DNA of 52,229 nt from Arthrobacter rhizophilus (lineage in GTDB: Bacteria > Actinomycetota > Actinomycetes > Actinomycetales > Micrococcaceae), in NCBI RefSeq assembly GCF_026241105.1, contig NZ_JAPFFT010000026.1, positions 1-52,229 of the forward strand, given 5' to 3'. How positions within the stretch are numbered: the stretch's first letter is position 1; each line of letters opens with the position of its first letter. Below are positions 33,049 through 45,031 of this stretch, piece by piece. Made by a program: the position numbers and the translations under genes. The notes beneath the pieces were generated by a model. That model saw only the letters and a program-made list of their open reading frames with translations, was not told the DNA's origin and searched no databases.

Positions 33049-34263
33049 TCAGATTGCGATATTGCCTACCTCGGCTTTCATCTTCTTCGCCGGGCGGAGG
33101 TTGATCCGCCCGGGTACCGGATCCAAAAGGGCCGCGGCAAGCCGGGGAAGGCAGGACAAACCGTCCAAGCGGATACCACTCCGGTCGATGGCGGTCCCTG
33201 CCCTCCTGAGCAACCAGTCATGGAGAATGTCCGGGGTGAGGCTACTGATCTCATGAACGTCCACGAACCCGGCGCGGGCTAGCGAGTGCGCCCTGATCCT
33301 CTGTTCGGCGCGCGCCAAAGTGCGCGGGACGATCAGGGCCGGAACATCGGTGCTCATGATTTCGCAGACGCTGTTGTACCCTCCCATCGAGATCACGGCT
33401 GCGGCGTGCCGCATGTGGTGGATGAGGTCGTCAACCGTGGTGAGGACTTTTGTGCCTGGACTAGCCTTGTGACGTATATCAAGGACCTGCTTAGCCGGCA
33501 TCTGCGGGCCAGTGACGATGAGATGACCCAAGCCCGGAGGAAGGTGAGTGGCCGCTGCGATAAGGGCCAATTGGTGACCGTCGGAACCGCCGCCAACGGT
33601 GGTTAAACAGTAGGGCCCCCGCATGCACGTCGTAGCAGATCCCGTGGGTCGTCCTTGAGCGAGATATCCCGTGAATTGAATCAGGCGTCGGAGTGAAAAC
33701 GGGATTTCGCCGGCCGCCACAGGATCGTGTATCGACGGATCGCCGTAGATCCAAATCGCGTCGAAGATGCCCTTGATCACGCTGGGACCTCCAAGCCGGG
33801 CCCATTCGGCCATTGCCGGGACGGGGGCGTCGAGGATTTCACGCAATCCCAGGACGATCCTCACCCGCCCGGCAGAACGTGCTTCGCGGAGCGCACTTTC
33901 GAGTTCCCCGTGGATTCCAGTGGCGTGTCGATCCACCACGATCAGATCGGGCCTGAAGCCGGCCAAGACGCCGGATAACACCGCGGCACGCAGCGACACC
34001 AGTTCGGTCATGGTCAAAGCCAAATTCCGGGGCCTGTAGCCCGCCGGACCCTTGTCCACTCCAGGCAGCAGAACCCAGTCCCAGCCCGCCGGAACGGCAA
34101 ACCCCGGGGCGACGGCCGTGCCGGAGATCAGCACACCTGTGACCTCCCGTCCGATGAGGGCAGGCAAGTGGGTGGTCAGCGTGTGCGCCAAGGCGAGATT
34201 TCGGCGGACGTGGCCAAGTCCTAGCGAGTCGTGCGAATACAAGACAATCCGTAGCGGTTCCAC
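33049..34263 (-). CDS. MurG-like predicted glycosyltransferase (COG4671 type)
   Basis: A 404-residue protein that begins LRIVLYSHDSLGLGHVRRNL, the GHxRRN pattern of MurG-like glycosyltransferases grouped as COG4671. It has a C-terminal nucleotide-sugar region with VTGPQMPAKQ and VISMGGYNSVCEIMSTDVPALIVPR-type sequence, where the GGYNS loop binds the donor phosphate. It is the first gene of the reverse operon and faces the histidine kinase gene across 337 bp. This class often acts on lipid-linked or capsular intermediates; the substrate is not evident. No membrane segment is seen. Confidence 0.82.
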   Translation of the reverse strand: MEPLRIVLYSHDSLGLGHVRRNLALAHTLTTHLPALIGREVTGVLISGTAVAPGFAVPAGWDWVLLPGVDKGPAGYRPRNLALTMTELVSLRAAVLSGVLAGFRPDLIVVDRHATGIHGELESALREARSAGRVRIVLGLREILDAPVPAMAEWARLGGPSVIKGIFDAIWIYGDPSIHDPVAAGEIPFSLRRLIQFTGYLAQGRPTGSATTCMRGPYCLTTVGGGSDGHQLALIAAATHLPPGLGHLIVTGPQMPAKQVLDIRHKASPGTKVLTTVDDLIHHMRHAAAVISMGGYNSVCEIMSTDVPALIVPRTLARAEQRIRAHSLARAGFVDVHEISSLTPDILHDWLLRRAGTAIDRSGIRLDGLSCLPRLAAALLDPVPGRINLRPAKKMKAEVGNIAI

Positions 34264-34600
34264 GGTGAGCCTCCGTAGTCAGTCATTTCCCCAGGGCCTA
34301 GGTGAACGTGGGATACCTATTGTCGCGACCGGACATGAGGAGTGGATGTGGCCAACATGAGGGGTTTCTCATGAACGCCCGCAACACGGCTCACCGCGGA
34401 TGATCATGGCCTCCGTGCCGTGCCGGAGACTCAACCGAAGAAGGCCGAATTAACAGGTAGTCACTACTCGTGCGGCGCCAGGCTTGCTTGACTAACGTCG
34501 CTTCGGTAGGCCAGTGCTGCGGCTGGCTGCTTGCCAGATCGGGTCCCGCGCCTTCTCCAAAGGACGGTATGCCGGTGTTGATCGACGCTGTTGGTGAAAA
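34264..34600. promoter_or_regulatory. Divergent promoter region between the glyco-operon and the two-component genes
   Basis: 337 bp without a credible gene, holding the promoters of both divergent transcription units. A -35-like TTGACT lies at about 34487 facing the kinase, without a clear -10. Short direct repeats ACATGAGG flank an ATGAG/CTCAT inverted repeat around 34335-34372, a possible response-regulator site. None of these can be proven by eye. Confidence 0.35.
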
Positions 34601-36163
34601 ATGGGTGGGCCAATGCCTCGAGTTTGGCGCGTGCGCGGCATGAGGTGGCGCGGTACGGACCCCGCGGCTACGTCAAGTCCCACTCTTCGGGTAGCTGCCG
34701 GAAACATTTGGATCGGCCTCCAGTCGAGGGTGCGGTCGGTCCGTTTCCTTGTGTTGGCCATGATGCTCCTCATGATGCTTGCCAGCCTCGTCCTGACCGG
34801 AGTCGTGACGTTCGTGGTGTCCTTCACGGAACTGAATAACCGTGTTGACCAGAGTCTTTCCGACAAAGCACAGAATGTGGAAAAACTTGCCCGCGCCGGA
34901 TCATCAGGCGCCGGCGCGCCGTCTATCTCCCAGTTCCGGTCAGCCGCGCACGAAATCGATCCTGGCAGGCACGAAGTGATAGCGGCATTCGTCAACGGGC
35001 AGCTGGATTGGAAAGTCGAGGGCAATCCGGATGACCCTGTGCTCCCGGAGTCCCTGTACGGCGCGGTCCTCAACATGGCGGATCCGGCGCGCACCGTCGT
35101 CGGAAGCCTGGGCGCGGACAGGGACCGGATGCGGCTGACCATCCGGCCGGTGAGCCTCGGCGCTGACGGAAGTCAGTCATTTTTCCTGATCGGCAGGGAT
35201 ACGTCAGACCAGGAGGAGAGAATTCTTTCCTCGATCCGGACCTACACGATGGTTTCCGGCGGGGCGTTGCTCGCGACTGGTCTGATCGGCACCGTTTTCG
35301 CTGGGCGCCTTCTCCGTCCCCTGCGCCGGATGCGCGAAGCAACCGAAGTAGTCAGCCAGGACGACTTAAGCCAGCGCGTGGACGAGCGGTCGCGGGCTGA
35401 CGACGTATCCCAATTGGCTCACAAGTTTAATCTGATGCTTGAACGGCTCGATGCGGGCGCCCAAGAACAACACCGCTTCATTGACGACGTCGGGCATGAA
35501 CTTCGCACGCCCTTGACCATCTTGCGTGGTCACTTGGAACTGATGTCGGATGACGACCCGTCCGACGTCGCCGAGACGCGGGCGCTGCTGCTCGATGAAC
35601 TCTCCCGGATGCAAAGGTTGGTGGATGATCTTCTGTTGCTGGCCAATGCGCAGCGTCCGGAGTTCGTCAGGAGGGAAGAACTTAACGTAGCCGGTTTCAC
35701 TGACGAGGTCATGGAAAAGATCCGCGTGCTCGCCAACAGGCAATGGCAAGTGGATGAACTGTGCGATGCCGTGGTGAATGCCGACCCACAGCGACTGACC
35801 CAAGCGCTCATCCAACTCGCGGCAAACGCCGTCAAGTACACCGATGATGAAGCCACAATATCGTTGGGTTGCAGGGTTGAACCCGGAATGGTCAGCGAAG
35901 GCGGGGCGTCCGGTCCCGGAACCCTGGCCGTTTGGGTCCGCGATACCGGAATAGGCATCGAGGTCCGGGATCAGGAACGGATTTTTGAGCGGTTCGGCAG
36001 GGTCGAGACCGGTCGGGGCGAGGCGGGGGCCGGCCTCGGGCTTGCGATTGTCACGGCAATCGCCGAGGCACATTCGGGGCGGGTCACAGTGAATTCGGCC
36101 CCAGGCCAAGGATCTACATTTACGTTGCATATTCCCTTGATGAGCGAGGCGGCAGCATCATGA
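34601..36163 (+). CDS. Sensor histidine kinase
   Basis: A 520-residue membrane kinase: cytoplasmic N-terminus, membrane helix at about 48-75, an extracytoplasmic sensor domain of about 140 residues, a second membrane helix at about 217-237, HAMP (LLRPLRRMREATEVVSQDDL), HisKA with phospho-acceptor His299 in IDDVGHELRTPLTIL, and HATPase with N box NAVKYTDD, G1 DTGIGIE and G2 GAGLGLAIV. The ATG at 34601 follows GGTGA; the ATG at 34613 is an alternative. It overlaps the response regulator by 4 bases. Its place divergent to the glyco-operon suggests envelope-related control. Confidence 0.92.
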   Translation: MGGPMPRVWRVRGMRWRGTDPAATSSPTLRVAAGNIWIGLQSRVRSVRFLVLAMMLLMMLASLVLTGVVTFVVSFTELNNRVDQSLSDKAQNVEKLARAGSSGAGAPSISQFRSAAHEIDPGRHEVIAAFVNGQLDWKVEGNPDDPVLPESLYGAVLNMADPARTVVGSLGADRDRMRLTIRPVSLGADGSQSFFLIGRDTSDQEERILSSIRTYTMVSGGALLATGLIGTVFAGRLLRPLRRMREATEVVSQDDLSQRVDERSRADDVSQLAHKFNLMLERLDAGAQEQHRFIDDVGHELRTPLTILRGHLELMSDDDPSDVAETRALLLDELSRMQRLVDDLLLLANAQRPEFVRREELNVAGFTDEVMEKIRVLANRQWQVDELCDAVVNADPQRLTQALIQLAANAVKYTDDEATISLGCRVEPGMVSEGGASGPGTLAVWVRDTGIGIEVRDQERIFERFGRVETGRGEAGAGLGLAIVTAIAEAHSGRVTVNSAPGQGSTFTLHIPLMSEAAAS

Positions 36164-36825
36164 GCCGGATCTTGATAGCCGAGGACGAAGCGCGGATCTC
36201 CACGTTCATGGAGAAGGGCCTCCGCGCCGCCGGACACACACCCTCCGTGGTGGCCGACGGGATCACGGCCTTGGACTACGCCACGTCGGGCCAATTTGAT
36301 TTGTTGATTCTCGACGCCGGGCTGCCCCGCCTGGACGGGTTTACCGTTCTGGGATTGCTGCGCGAGACCAAAGTCCGTCTTCCGGTGATCATGGTTACGG
36401 CCAGGACATCGGTTCATGACACCGTTGCGGGCCTCGACGGCGGGGCGGACGACTATCTGGCCAAGCCCTTCCGATTCGAGGAACTGCTTGCCCGGATACG
36501 GATCCGCCTCCGCAATCCCGTGCCCGGCACGTTGGATCACATACTGAAATGCGGTCTCCTCGAACTGGACCTCCACTCGCGGAATGCAAAATTGAACGGC
36601 AAGGAAATAGAGCTGTCTTCCCGCGAGTTTGCGTTGGCGGAGACTTTCATGCGCCATCCCGGACAGGTACTGTCCCGGGAACAATTGCTCAGCCGCGTCT
36701 GGGGGTATGACTATGACGGAACGTCCAACGTGGTGGACGTCTACGTGTTGTACTTACGAAAGAAGCTAGGCGCGGACCGCCTGGCCACGGTCCGGGGTAC
36801 GGGATACCGGCTGGTGGAGGTCTGA
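36160..36825 (+). CDS. OmpR-family response regulator
   Basis: 221 residues: a receiver domain with acidic pocket AEDEARI, phospho-acceptor Asp52 in LILDAGLPRLDGF, switch Thr in VIMVTART and Lys in DDYLAKPFRFEELLARIR. A C-terminal winged helix (about 125-221) contains ELSSREFALAETFMRHPGQVLSREQLL and the VDVYVLYLRKKLG recognition region. It is translationally coupled to the sensor kinase (ATGA overlap). Likely targets are the divergent glyco-operon and its own promoter, by location only. About 130 bp follow before pyrR. Confidence 0.94.
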   Translation: MSRILIAEDEARISTFMEKGLRAAGHTPSVVADGITALDYATSGQFDLLILDAGLPRLDGFTVLGLLRETKVRLPVIMVTARTSVHDTVAGLDGGADDYLAKPFRFEELLARIRIRLRNPVPGTLDHILKCGLLELDLHSRNAKLNGKEIELSSREFALAETFMRHPGQVLSREQLLSRVWGYDYDGTSNVVDVYVLYLRKKLGADRLATVRGTGYRLVEV

Positions 36826-36920
36826 CTTCTGTGAGCTAAAACGCGTTGCGGGGGGCCGGGGCGCGTCGGACTGCCGTCATCTCTGTGGTAATTTTGAAGG
36901 GCAAATGTTCCTTTTTTAAT

Positions 36921-36940
36921 TCCGTCCCGTGAGGCGGGGA
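36921..36940 (+). promoter_or_regulatory. PyrR-binding RNA hairpin overlapping the pyrR ribosome binding site region
   Basis: The mRNA would read UCCCGUGAGGC at 36925-36935, an exact match to the PyrR recognition consensus UCCNGNGAGGY. It lies in the loop of a short stem formed by TCCC (36925-36928) and GGGA (36937-36940). The pyrR Shine-Dalgarno (GGGGAG, 36943-36948) follows by only a few bases, and no terminator is visible between. This suggests PyrR with UMP represses translation initiation, the mechanism described for mycobacteria, rather than attenuation as in Bacillus. Confidence 0.75.
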
Positions 36941-36955
36941 AAGGGGAGACGAGCG

Positions 36956-37537
36956 ATGACTGAAGTCACTGCGCCGGTGCCGTCCCGGGTTGTCCTCAAC
37001 CACGCGGATATCGACCGTGCGCTCACTCGTATCGCCCACGAGATCCTCGAGGCCAACAAGGGCTCCCGGGATCTGGTTCTCTTGGGCATCCCACGCCGCG
37101 GCTATCCGCTGGCTGTGCGGCTGGCAGAGAAGATCGCCGCCGCGGATCCGTCCGTCAACGCCTCGGCAATCGTCGGTCAATTGGACGTGACCATGTTCAG
37201 GGACGATCTTTCCCACCAGCCCGCCAGGCCCCCTTATCCGACAAGGCTGCCACTGTCCGGCATCGACAACAAGGTTGTTGTCCTCATCGACGATGTCCTG
37301 TACTCCGGCCGCACCATCCGGGCAGCCCTCGACGCCATCATCGACCTCGGCCGGCCCCGCATCGTTCGCCTCGCCGTGCTCGTGGACCGTGGCCATCGCG
37401 AATTGCCTATCCGCGCGGACCACGTGGGCAAGAACCTGCCAACGTCTTCCTCGGAAAAAGTCCGGGTCCACTTGGAAGAATTCGATTCGGTGGACGGTCA
37501 ACCCATCAATGAAGTAGTGATCGAGGCCGGCGCATGA
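36956..37537 (+). CDS. pyrR: Bifunctional PyrR: pyr mRNA-binding regulator / uracil phosphoribosyltransferase
   Basis: A 193-residue PRTase-fold protein. The PRPP loop reads VVVLIDDVLYSGRTIRAALDA, the N-terminal part has the Arg-rich ILEANKGSRDLVLLGIPRRG, and the hood segment contains MFRDDL. PyrR senses UMP and binds pyr mRNA; many members also make UMP from uracil. The ATG at 36956 follows GGGGAG; an in-frame extension to 36929 covers the RNA hairpin and is not the start. It heads the pyrimidine operon and overlaps pyrB by 4 bases. Confidence 0.95.
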   Translation: MTEVTAPVPSRVVLNHADIDRALTRIAHEILEANKGSRDLVLLGIPRRGYPLAVRLAEKIAAADPSVNASAIVGQLDVTMFRDDLSHQPARPPYPTRLPLSGIDNKVVVLIDDVLYSGRTIRAALDAIIDLGRPRIVRLAVLVDRGHRELPIRADHVGKNLPTSSSEKVRVHLEEFDSVDGQPINEVVIEAGA

Positions 37538-38547
37538 AACACCTGCTCTCTACGGAGAACCTCAGCGCCGCGAACGCCATCCGCATCCTGGATACCGCCG
37601 AGGAGATGGCCGCAGTGGGAGACCGGGAAGTCAAGAAGCTCCCCGCCTTACGCGGCCGCACGGTGGTCAACCTCTTCTTCGAGGACTCCACCCGCACCCG
37701 TATTTCCTTCGAGGCGGCGGCTAAGCGGCTTTCCGCCGACGTCATCAACTTCGCGGCGAAGGGTTCCTCGGTATCAAAGGGTGAGTCCCTCAAGGACACC
37801 GCGCAGACCCTCGCAGCGATGGGCGCCGACGCGGTAGTCATTCGCCACTGGGCCTCCGGTGCACCGCACCGCTTGGCTGCCACCGACTGGATCGACGCTG
37901 CCGTCATCAACGCCGGAGACGGCACGCACGAACACCCCACCCAGGCCCTCCTGGACGCCTTCACAATGCGCCGCCACTGGTCCAAGCTGAAAGGCTCGGC
38001 GTCCACGGGCGCAGATCTCACGGGTATGCGCGTCGCCATCGCCGGCGACGTCCTGCACTCCCGGGTCGCCCGTTCCAACGTGTGGCTGCTGCGCACCCTC
38101 GGTGCGGAAGTGACCCTGGTGGCTCCACCCACCTTGCTGCCGATCGGCGTCGAACACTGGCCGTGCAAGGTCAGCTACAACCTTGACGAGACACTCGAAG
38201 CCGGCGTGGACGCGATAATGATGCTGCGTGTCCAGGGCGAGCGCATGAATGCTTCCTTCTTCCCTTCGACGCGCGAGTATTCGCGCCGTTGGGGCTTCGA
38301 CGATGCCCGCCTCCGGGCCCTCGACGAGCTCGGGCTCAAGGACACCATCATCATGCACCCCGGCCCCATGAACCGCGGACTGGAAATTTCCTCCGCCGCC
38401 GCCGATTCGCCCCGCTCCACCGTGCTGGCCCAGGTCCGCAACGGTGTTTCGGTCCGGATGGCCGCCCTGTACTTGCTGCTCTCCGGGGACACCCGTGAAG
38501 CCGCCACCACACCGGGCACCGCCCGTTCCGACAAGGAGAGCAACTGA
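37534..38547 (+). CDS. pyrB: Aspartate carbamoyltransferase catalytic subunit
   Basis: Condenses carbamoyl phosphate with aspartate, the first committed step of pyrimidine synthesis. The 337 residues carry the carbamoyl-phosphate motif FEDSTRTRISFEAA (about residues 49-62), KGSSVSKGESLKDT (80s loop), HPTQALLD, and the aspartate-binding RVQGER and PGPMNRG. There is no pyrI regulatory gene beside it, as expected in actinobacteria. The ATG overlaps the pyrR stop; the stop overlaps pyrC by one base. Confidence 0.96.
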   Translation: MKHLLSTENLSAANAIRILDTAEEMAAVGDREVKKLPALRGRTVVNLFFEDSTRTRISFEAAAKRLSADVINFAAKGSSVSKGESLKDTAQTLAAMGADAVVIRHWASGAPHRLAATDWIDAAVINAGDGTHEHPTQALLDAFTMRRHWSKLKGSASTGADLTGMRVAIAGDVLHSRVARSNVWLLRTLGAEVTLVAPPTLLPIGVEHWPCKVSYNLDETLEAGVDAIMMLRVQGERMNASFFPSTREYSRRWGFDDARLRALDELGLKDTIIMHPGPMNRGLEISSAAADSPRSTVLAQVRNGVSVRMAALYLLLSGDTREAATTPGTARSDKESN

Positions 38548-39908
38548 TGACCGAGACCGCAACAGGTACAGCAACCGGCACCTATCTGATCCGCGGCGCG
38601 GCCATCCTCGGTGGCGACGCCGAGGACCTGTTGATCCGCGACGGCGTCATCGCTGAGCGCGGCACCGGCCTGTCCGCAGAAGGCGCCACGGTGATCGAGG
38701 CTCCCGGCCTCGTGGCACTTCCGGGCATGGTCGACATCCACACCCACTTGCGCGAACCCGGTCGTGAAGACGCCGAAACCGTGGAAACGGGAACCCGTGC
38801 CGCAGCCCTTGGCGGCTACACGGCTGTGCACGCCATGGCCAACAGCAACCCGGTGGCGGACACCGCCGGCGTCGTCGAGCAGGTTCACAGCCTGGGCCGC
38901 GCCTCCGGGTGGGTGGATGTGCGTCCAGTAGGTGCCGTCACGGTTGGACTCGCCGGGGAACAGCTCGCCGAACTCGGCGCCATGGCCGACTCCCGTGCCC
39001 AGGTCCGGGTCTTCTCCGACGACGGCCTCTGCGTGCACGATCCCGTGCTGATGCGCCGTGCCCTGGAGTACGTCAAGGCGTTCGACGGCGTCGTTGCCCA
39101 GCACGCGCAGGAACCGCGCCTTACCGCCGGCGCCCAGATGAACGAAGGCACCGTCTCCGCCGTTCTTGGCCTTGCCGGTTGGCCGGCGGTCGCCGAGGAG
39201 AGCATCATCGCCCGCGACGTGCTCCTCGCCCAGCACGTCGGCTCCCGCCTGCACGTCTGCCATGTATCGACCGCCGGCTCGGTGGAGATCGTTCGCTGGG
39301 CCAAGGAACGTGGGATCAACGTCACCGCTGAGGTCACGCCCCACCACTTGTTGCTCACCGATGAGCTGGTGCGCAGCTATGACCCCGTCTACAAGGTCAA
39401 CCCGCCGCTGCGTACCGACGCGGATGTCCAGGCGCTCCGCGCCGGGCTCGCTGACGGCACCATCGACGTCGTAGGCACGGACCACGCCCCGCATCCTAGC
39501 GAACACAAGGAATGTGAGTGGGCCCAGGCAGCGATGGGCATGACGGGCCTGGAAACAGCCCTGTCGGTAGTCCAGGAATCCATGATCGAGACGGGGCTCA
39601 TGACGTGGGCCGACTTCGCCCGCGTAACGTCCACGGTGCCCGCGGCCATTGGCCGGGTGGCAGATCAGGGACGCCCGCTTGAGGCCGGCGAGCCTGCCAA
39701 TGTGATCCTCGTGGACCCGGCCGCCCGCTGGACAGTGGATCCGCATAAGATGGCGACCATGGGCCGGAACTCACCCTTTGCAGGCAGGGAGTTGCCGGGC
39801 GCCGTCATCGCCACTTTCTTCAAGGGCCACCCGACCGTACTGGACGGCAAGCTCAATACGCCTTACCGATACGCCGCGGATACCGCCGGCGCAGGCAGCA
39901 GCAGCTGA
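38547..39908 (+). CDS. pyrC: Dihydroorotase
   Basis: Cyclises carbamoyl aspartate to dihydroorotate with a zinc centre. The 453-residue class I enzyme shows the metal-binding PGMVDIHTHLREPG (about residues 58-71), the later metal-binding His in LHVCHVST, EVTPHHLLLTD, and the catalytic Asp in VGTDHAPH. The Ala/Thr-rich first 12 residues (TETATGTATGT) are a low-complexity lead-in, so a slightly later start is possible. The ATG shares a base with the pyrB stop (TGATG). Confidence 0.95.
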   Translation: MTETATGTATGTYLIRGAAILGGDAEDLLIRDGVIAERGTGLSAEGATVIEAPGLVALPGMVDIHTHLREPGREDAETVETGTRAAALGGYTAVHAMANSNPVADTAGVVEQVHSLGRASGWVDVRPVGAVTVGLAGEQLAELGAMADSRAQVRVFSDDGLCVHDPVLMRRALEYVKAFDGVVAQHAQEPRLTAGAQMNEGTVSAVLGLAGWPAVAEESIIARDVLLAQHVGSRLHVCHVSTAGSVEIVRWAKERGINVTAEVTPHHLLLTDELVRSYDPVYKVNPPLRTDADVQALRAGLADGTIDVVGTDHAPHPSEHKECEWAQAAMGMTGLETALSVVQESMIETGLMTWADFARVTSTVPAAIGRVADQGRPLEAGEPANVILVDPAARWTVDPHKMATMGRNSPFAGRELPGAVIATFFKGHPTVLDGKLNTPYRYAADTAGAGSSS

Positions 39909-40426
39909 TGGACAAAATCGCTTCCCTGCTCCTGGTCTTGGGCCTTGCCGCGGTCGCCGCCGGACTCATCGCAATGGGTTGGCGCAGCAGGCTCAAGCGG
40001 CAGGCCGGCGTCGGGCCGCTTCCGGAGGTACCCGAACAACTCAGCCCGGCAGGCATTGTGGCTGATGGCCAGTACGTGGCCACGACGACGTCGGGAGACT
40101 GGCTTGACCGGATCGCCGTTCATGGCCTGGGCTTCCGCGGGAACGCGGAAATCAGCGTCCATCCGGAAGGAGTCCTCTTTGACCGCAAGGGAACCGGACC
40201 GCTGTTCATTCCATCGCGAGCCGTGACCGATTGCCGCAGCGCCAGCGGCATGGCCGGAAAGTTCGTGGAAAAGGACGGACTCGTGGTCTTGAGCTGGATG
40301 CTCGGAGAACGTGAGCTCGATACTGGATTCAGGACCAGGCACGCCGCCGACAAGCAACCCCTCCTCGAAGCACTTCAAGAATTGATCTCTGCAGCCCCCC
40401 AGGCGGATGCCGATAGTGGAAAGTAA
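39908..40426 (+). CDS. Single-pass membrane protein embedded in the pyr operon
   Basis: A 172-residue protein with an N-terminal membrane helix (about 5-24, LLLVLGLAAVAAGLIAMGW). A basic stop-transfer stretch (RSRLKRQ) follows, and then a soluble beta-rich domain (about 35-172) containing WLDRIAVHGLGFRGNAEISV and VVLSWMLGERELDTGFR. The pattern resembles small PH-like domain proteins, but I cannot name the family with certainty. The ATG shares a base with the pyrC stop and the gene ends 4 bases before the carA start. It is clearly co-transcribed; a link to pyrimidine metabolism is unproven. Confidence 0.8.
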   Translation: MDKIASLLLVLGLAAVAAGLIAMGWRSRLKRQAGVGPLPEVPEQLSPAGIVADGQYVATTTSGDWLDRIAVHGLGFRGNAEISVHPEGVLFDRKGTGPLFIPSRAVTDCRSASGMAGKFVEKDGLVVLSWMLGERELDTGFRTRHAADKQPLLEALQELISAAPQADADSGK

Positions 40427-40430
40427 CAAC

Positions 40431-41710
40431 GTGACGGACACCAACGCAGCGACAGGCAATACAGTGACAGCCAACCCAGTGACCACAAACAACCCAGCGG
40501 AGTCCTCCGCGGCAGTGCTGGTCCTCGAAGACGGCCGCACGTTCCGTGGCCGCAGCTACGGCGCCACAGGCGTGGCCCTGGGCGAGGCGGTCTTCGCCAC
40601 CGGCATGACCGGCTACCAGGAAACCATCACGGACCCCTCCTACGCCCGCCAGCTGGTGGTCCAGACGGCTCCGCACATCGGTAACACCGGCGTGAACAAG
40701 GAAGACGCCGAGTCCCGCCGCATCTGGGTGGCCGGATACGTGGTCCGCGACGCCGCGCGACGCCCCTCGAACTGGCGCTCGGAGCGCAGCCTCGACGCGG
40801 AGCTCGTTGAACAGGGCATCGTCGGCATCCAGGCCGTGGACACCCGCGCCATCACCCGGCACCTGCGCGAACACAAGACCATGCGCGCAGGAATCTTCTC
40901 CGGCGAGGCAGCCAAGGCCACCGACAAGGAACTCCTGGACACCGTCCTCGCCAGCGCGCCCATGGAGGGCGCCCGCTTGGCCGAAGAAGTGAGCATCGAC
41001 GAGGCATACGTCGTCGAACCCGCGGACCACGGCTGGGACGGCGAGCCGAAATTCAGCATCGCCGCGATCGACCTAGGCATCAAGGCGATGACCCCGGTCC
41101 GCTTCGCCGAACGCGGCGTACGCGTCCACGTCCTGCCGGCCACCGCAACGCTGGATGACGTCAAGGCAGTCAACCCTGACGGCTTCTTCATGTCCAACGG
41201 CCCTGGCGACCCCGCCACCGCAGACGCGCAAGTGAAGCTGCTCCGCTCGGTGCTCGATGAGAAGCTGCCGTACTTTGGTATCTGCTTCGGCAACCAGATC
41301 CTGGGCCGCGCGCTCGGATTCGGTACCTACAAGCTCAAGTACGGCCACCGCGGTATCAACCAGCCGGTAATGGACCGCCGTACGGGCAAGGTGGAGATCA
41401 CCTCGCAGAACCACGGCTTCGCCGTCGACGCTCCCATGGACGGCGCCACGCTGGCTCCGGAAGAGCGCTTTGGCCGCGTTGAGGTCAGCCACGTAAGCCT
41501 CAACGACGACGTCGTCGAAGGACTCGCCTGCCTCGACATTCCGGCCTTCTCGGTCCAGTACCACCCCGAAGCCGCGGCCGGTCCGCACGACGCCGCCTAC
41601 CTCTTTGACCGCTTCATCGACCTGATGGAGAGCACGAAGAACGGCCGGAACGCCGCACAGGCCGCCGCCACTCAGACATCGAACTCCGCGAAGAACGAGG
41701 ACACGAAGTA

Positions 41711-41711
<1 letters not shown>
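40431..41711 (+). CDS. carA: Carbamoyl-phosphate synthase, small (glutaminase) subunit
   Basis: Hydrolyses glutamine and channels ammonia to CarB for carbamoyl phosphate used by both pyrimidine and arginine synthesis. The 426-residue product has the CPSase small-chain domain (VFATGMTGYQETITDPSY, HIGNTGVN) followed by a class I glutamine amidotransferase. The nucleophile Cys lies in YFGICFGNQILGRA, with the His/Glu pair in FSVQYHPEAAAGP. The GTG at 40431 after GGAAAG is preferred; the ATG at 40407 would overlap the preceding gene. The first 27 residues are Thr/Asn-rich. The stop shares a base with carB. Confidence 0.95.

Positions 41712-45023
<3,312 letters not shown>

Positions 45024-45031
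<8 letters not shown>

Noticed and set aside
34492..35142. 216-residue reverse ORF opposite the histidine kinase start
   Set aside because: Ser/Arg-rich, motif-free, and it overlaps a well-supported kinase N-terminus.
38175..39746. 523-residue reverse ORF antisense to pyrB/pyrC
   Set aside because: Antisense shadow with biased composition; pyrB and pyrC explain the DNA.
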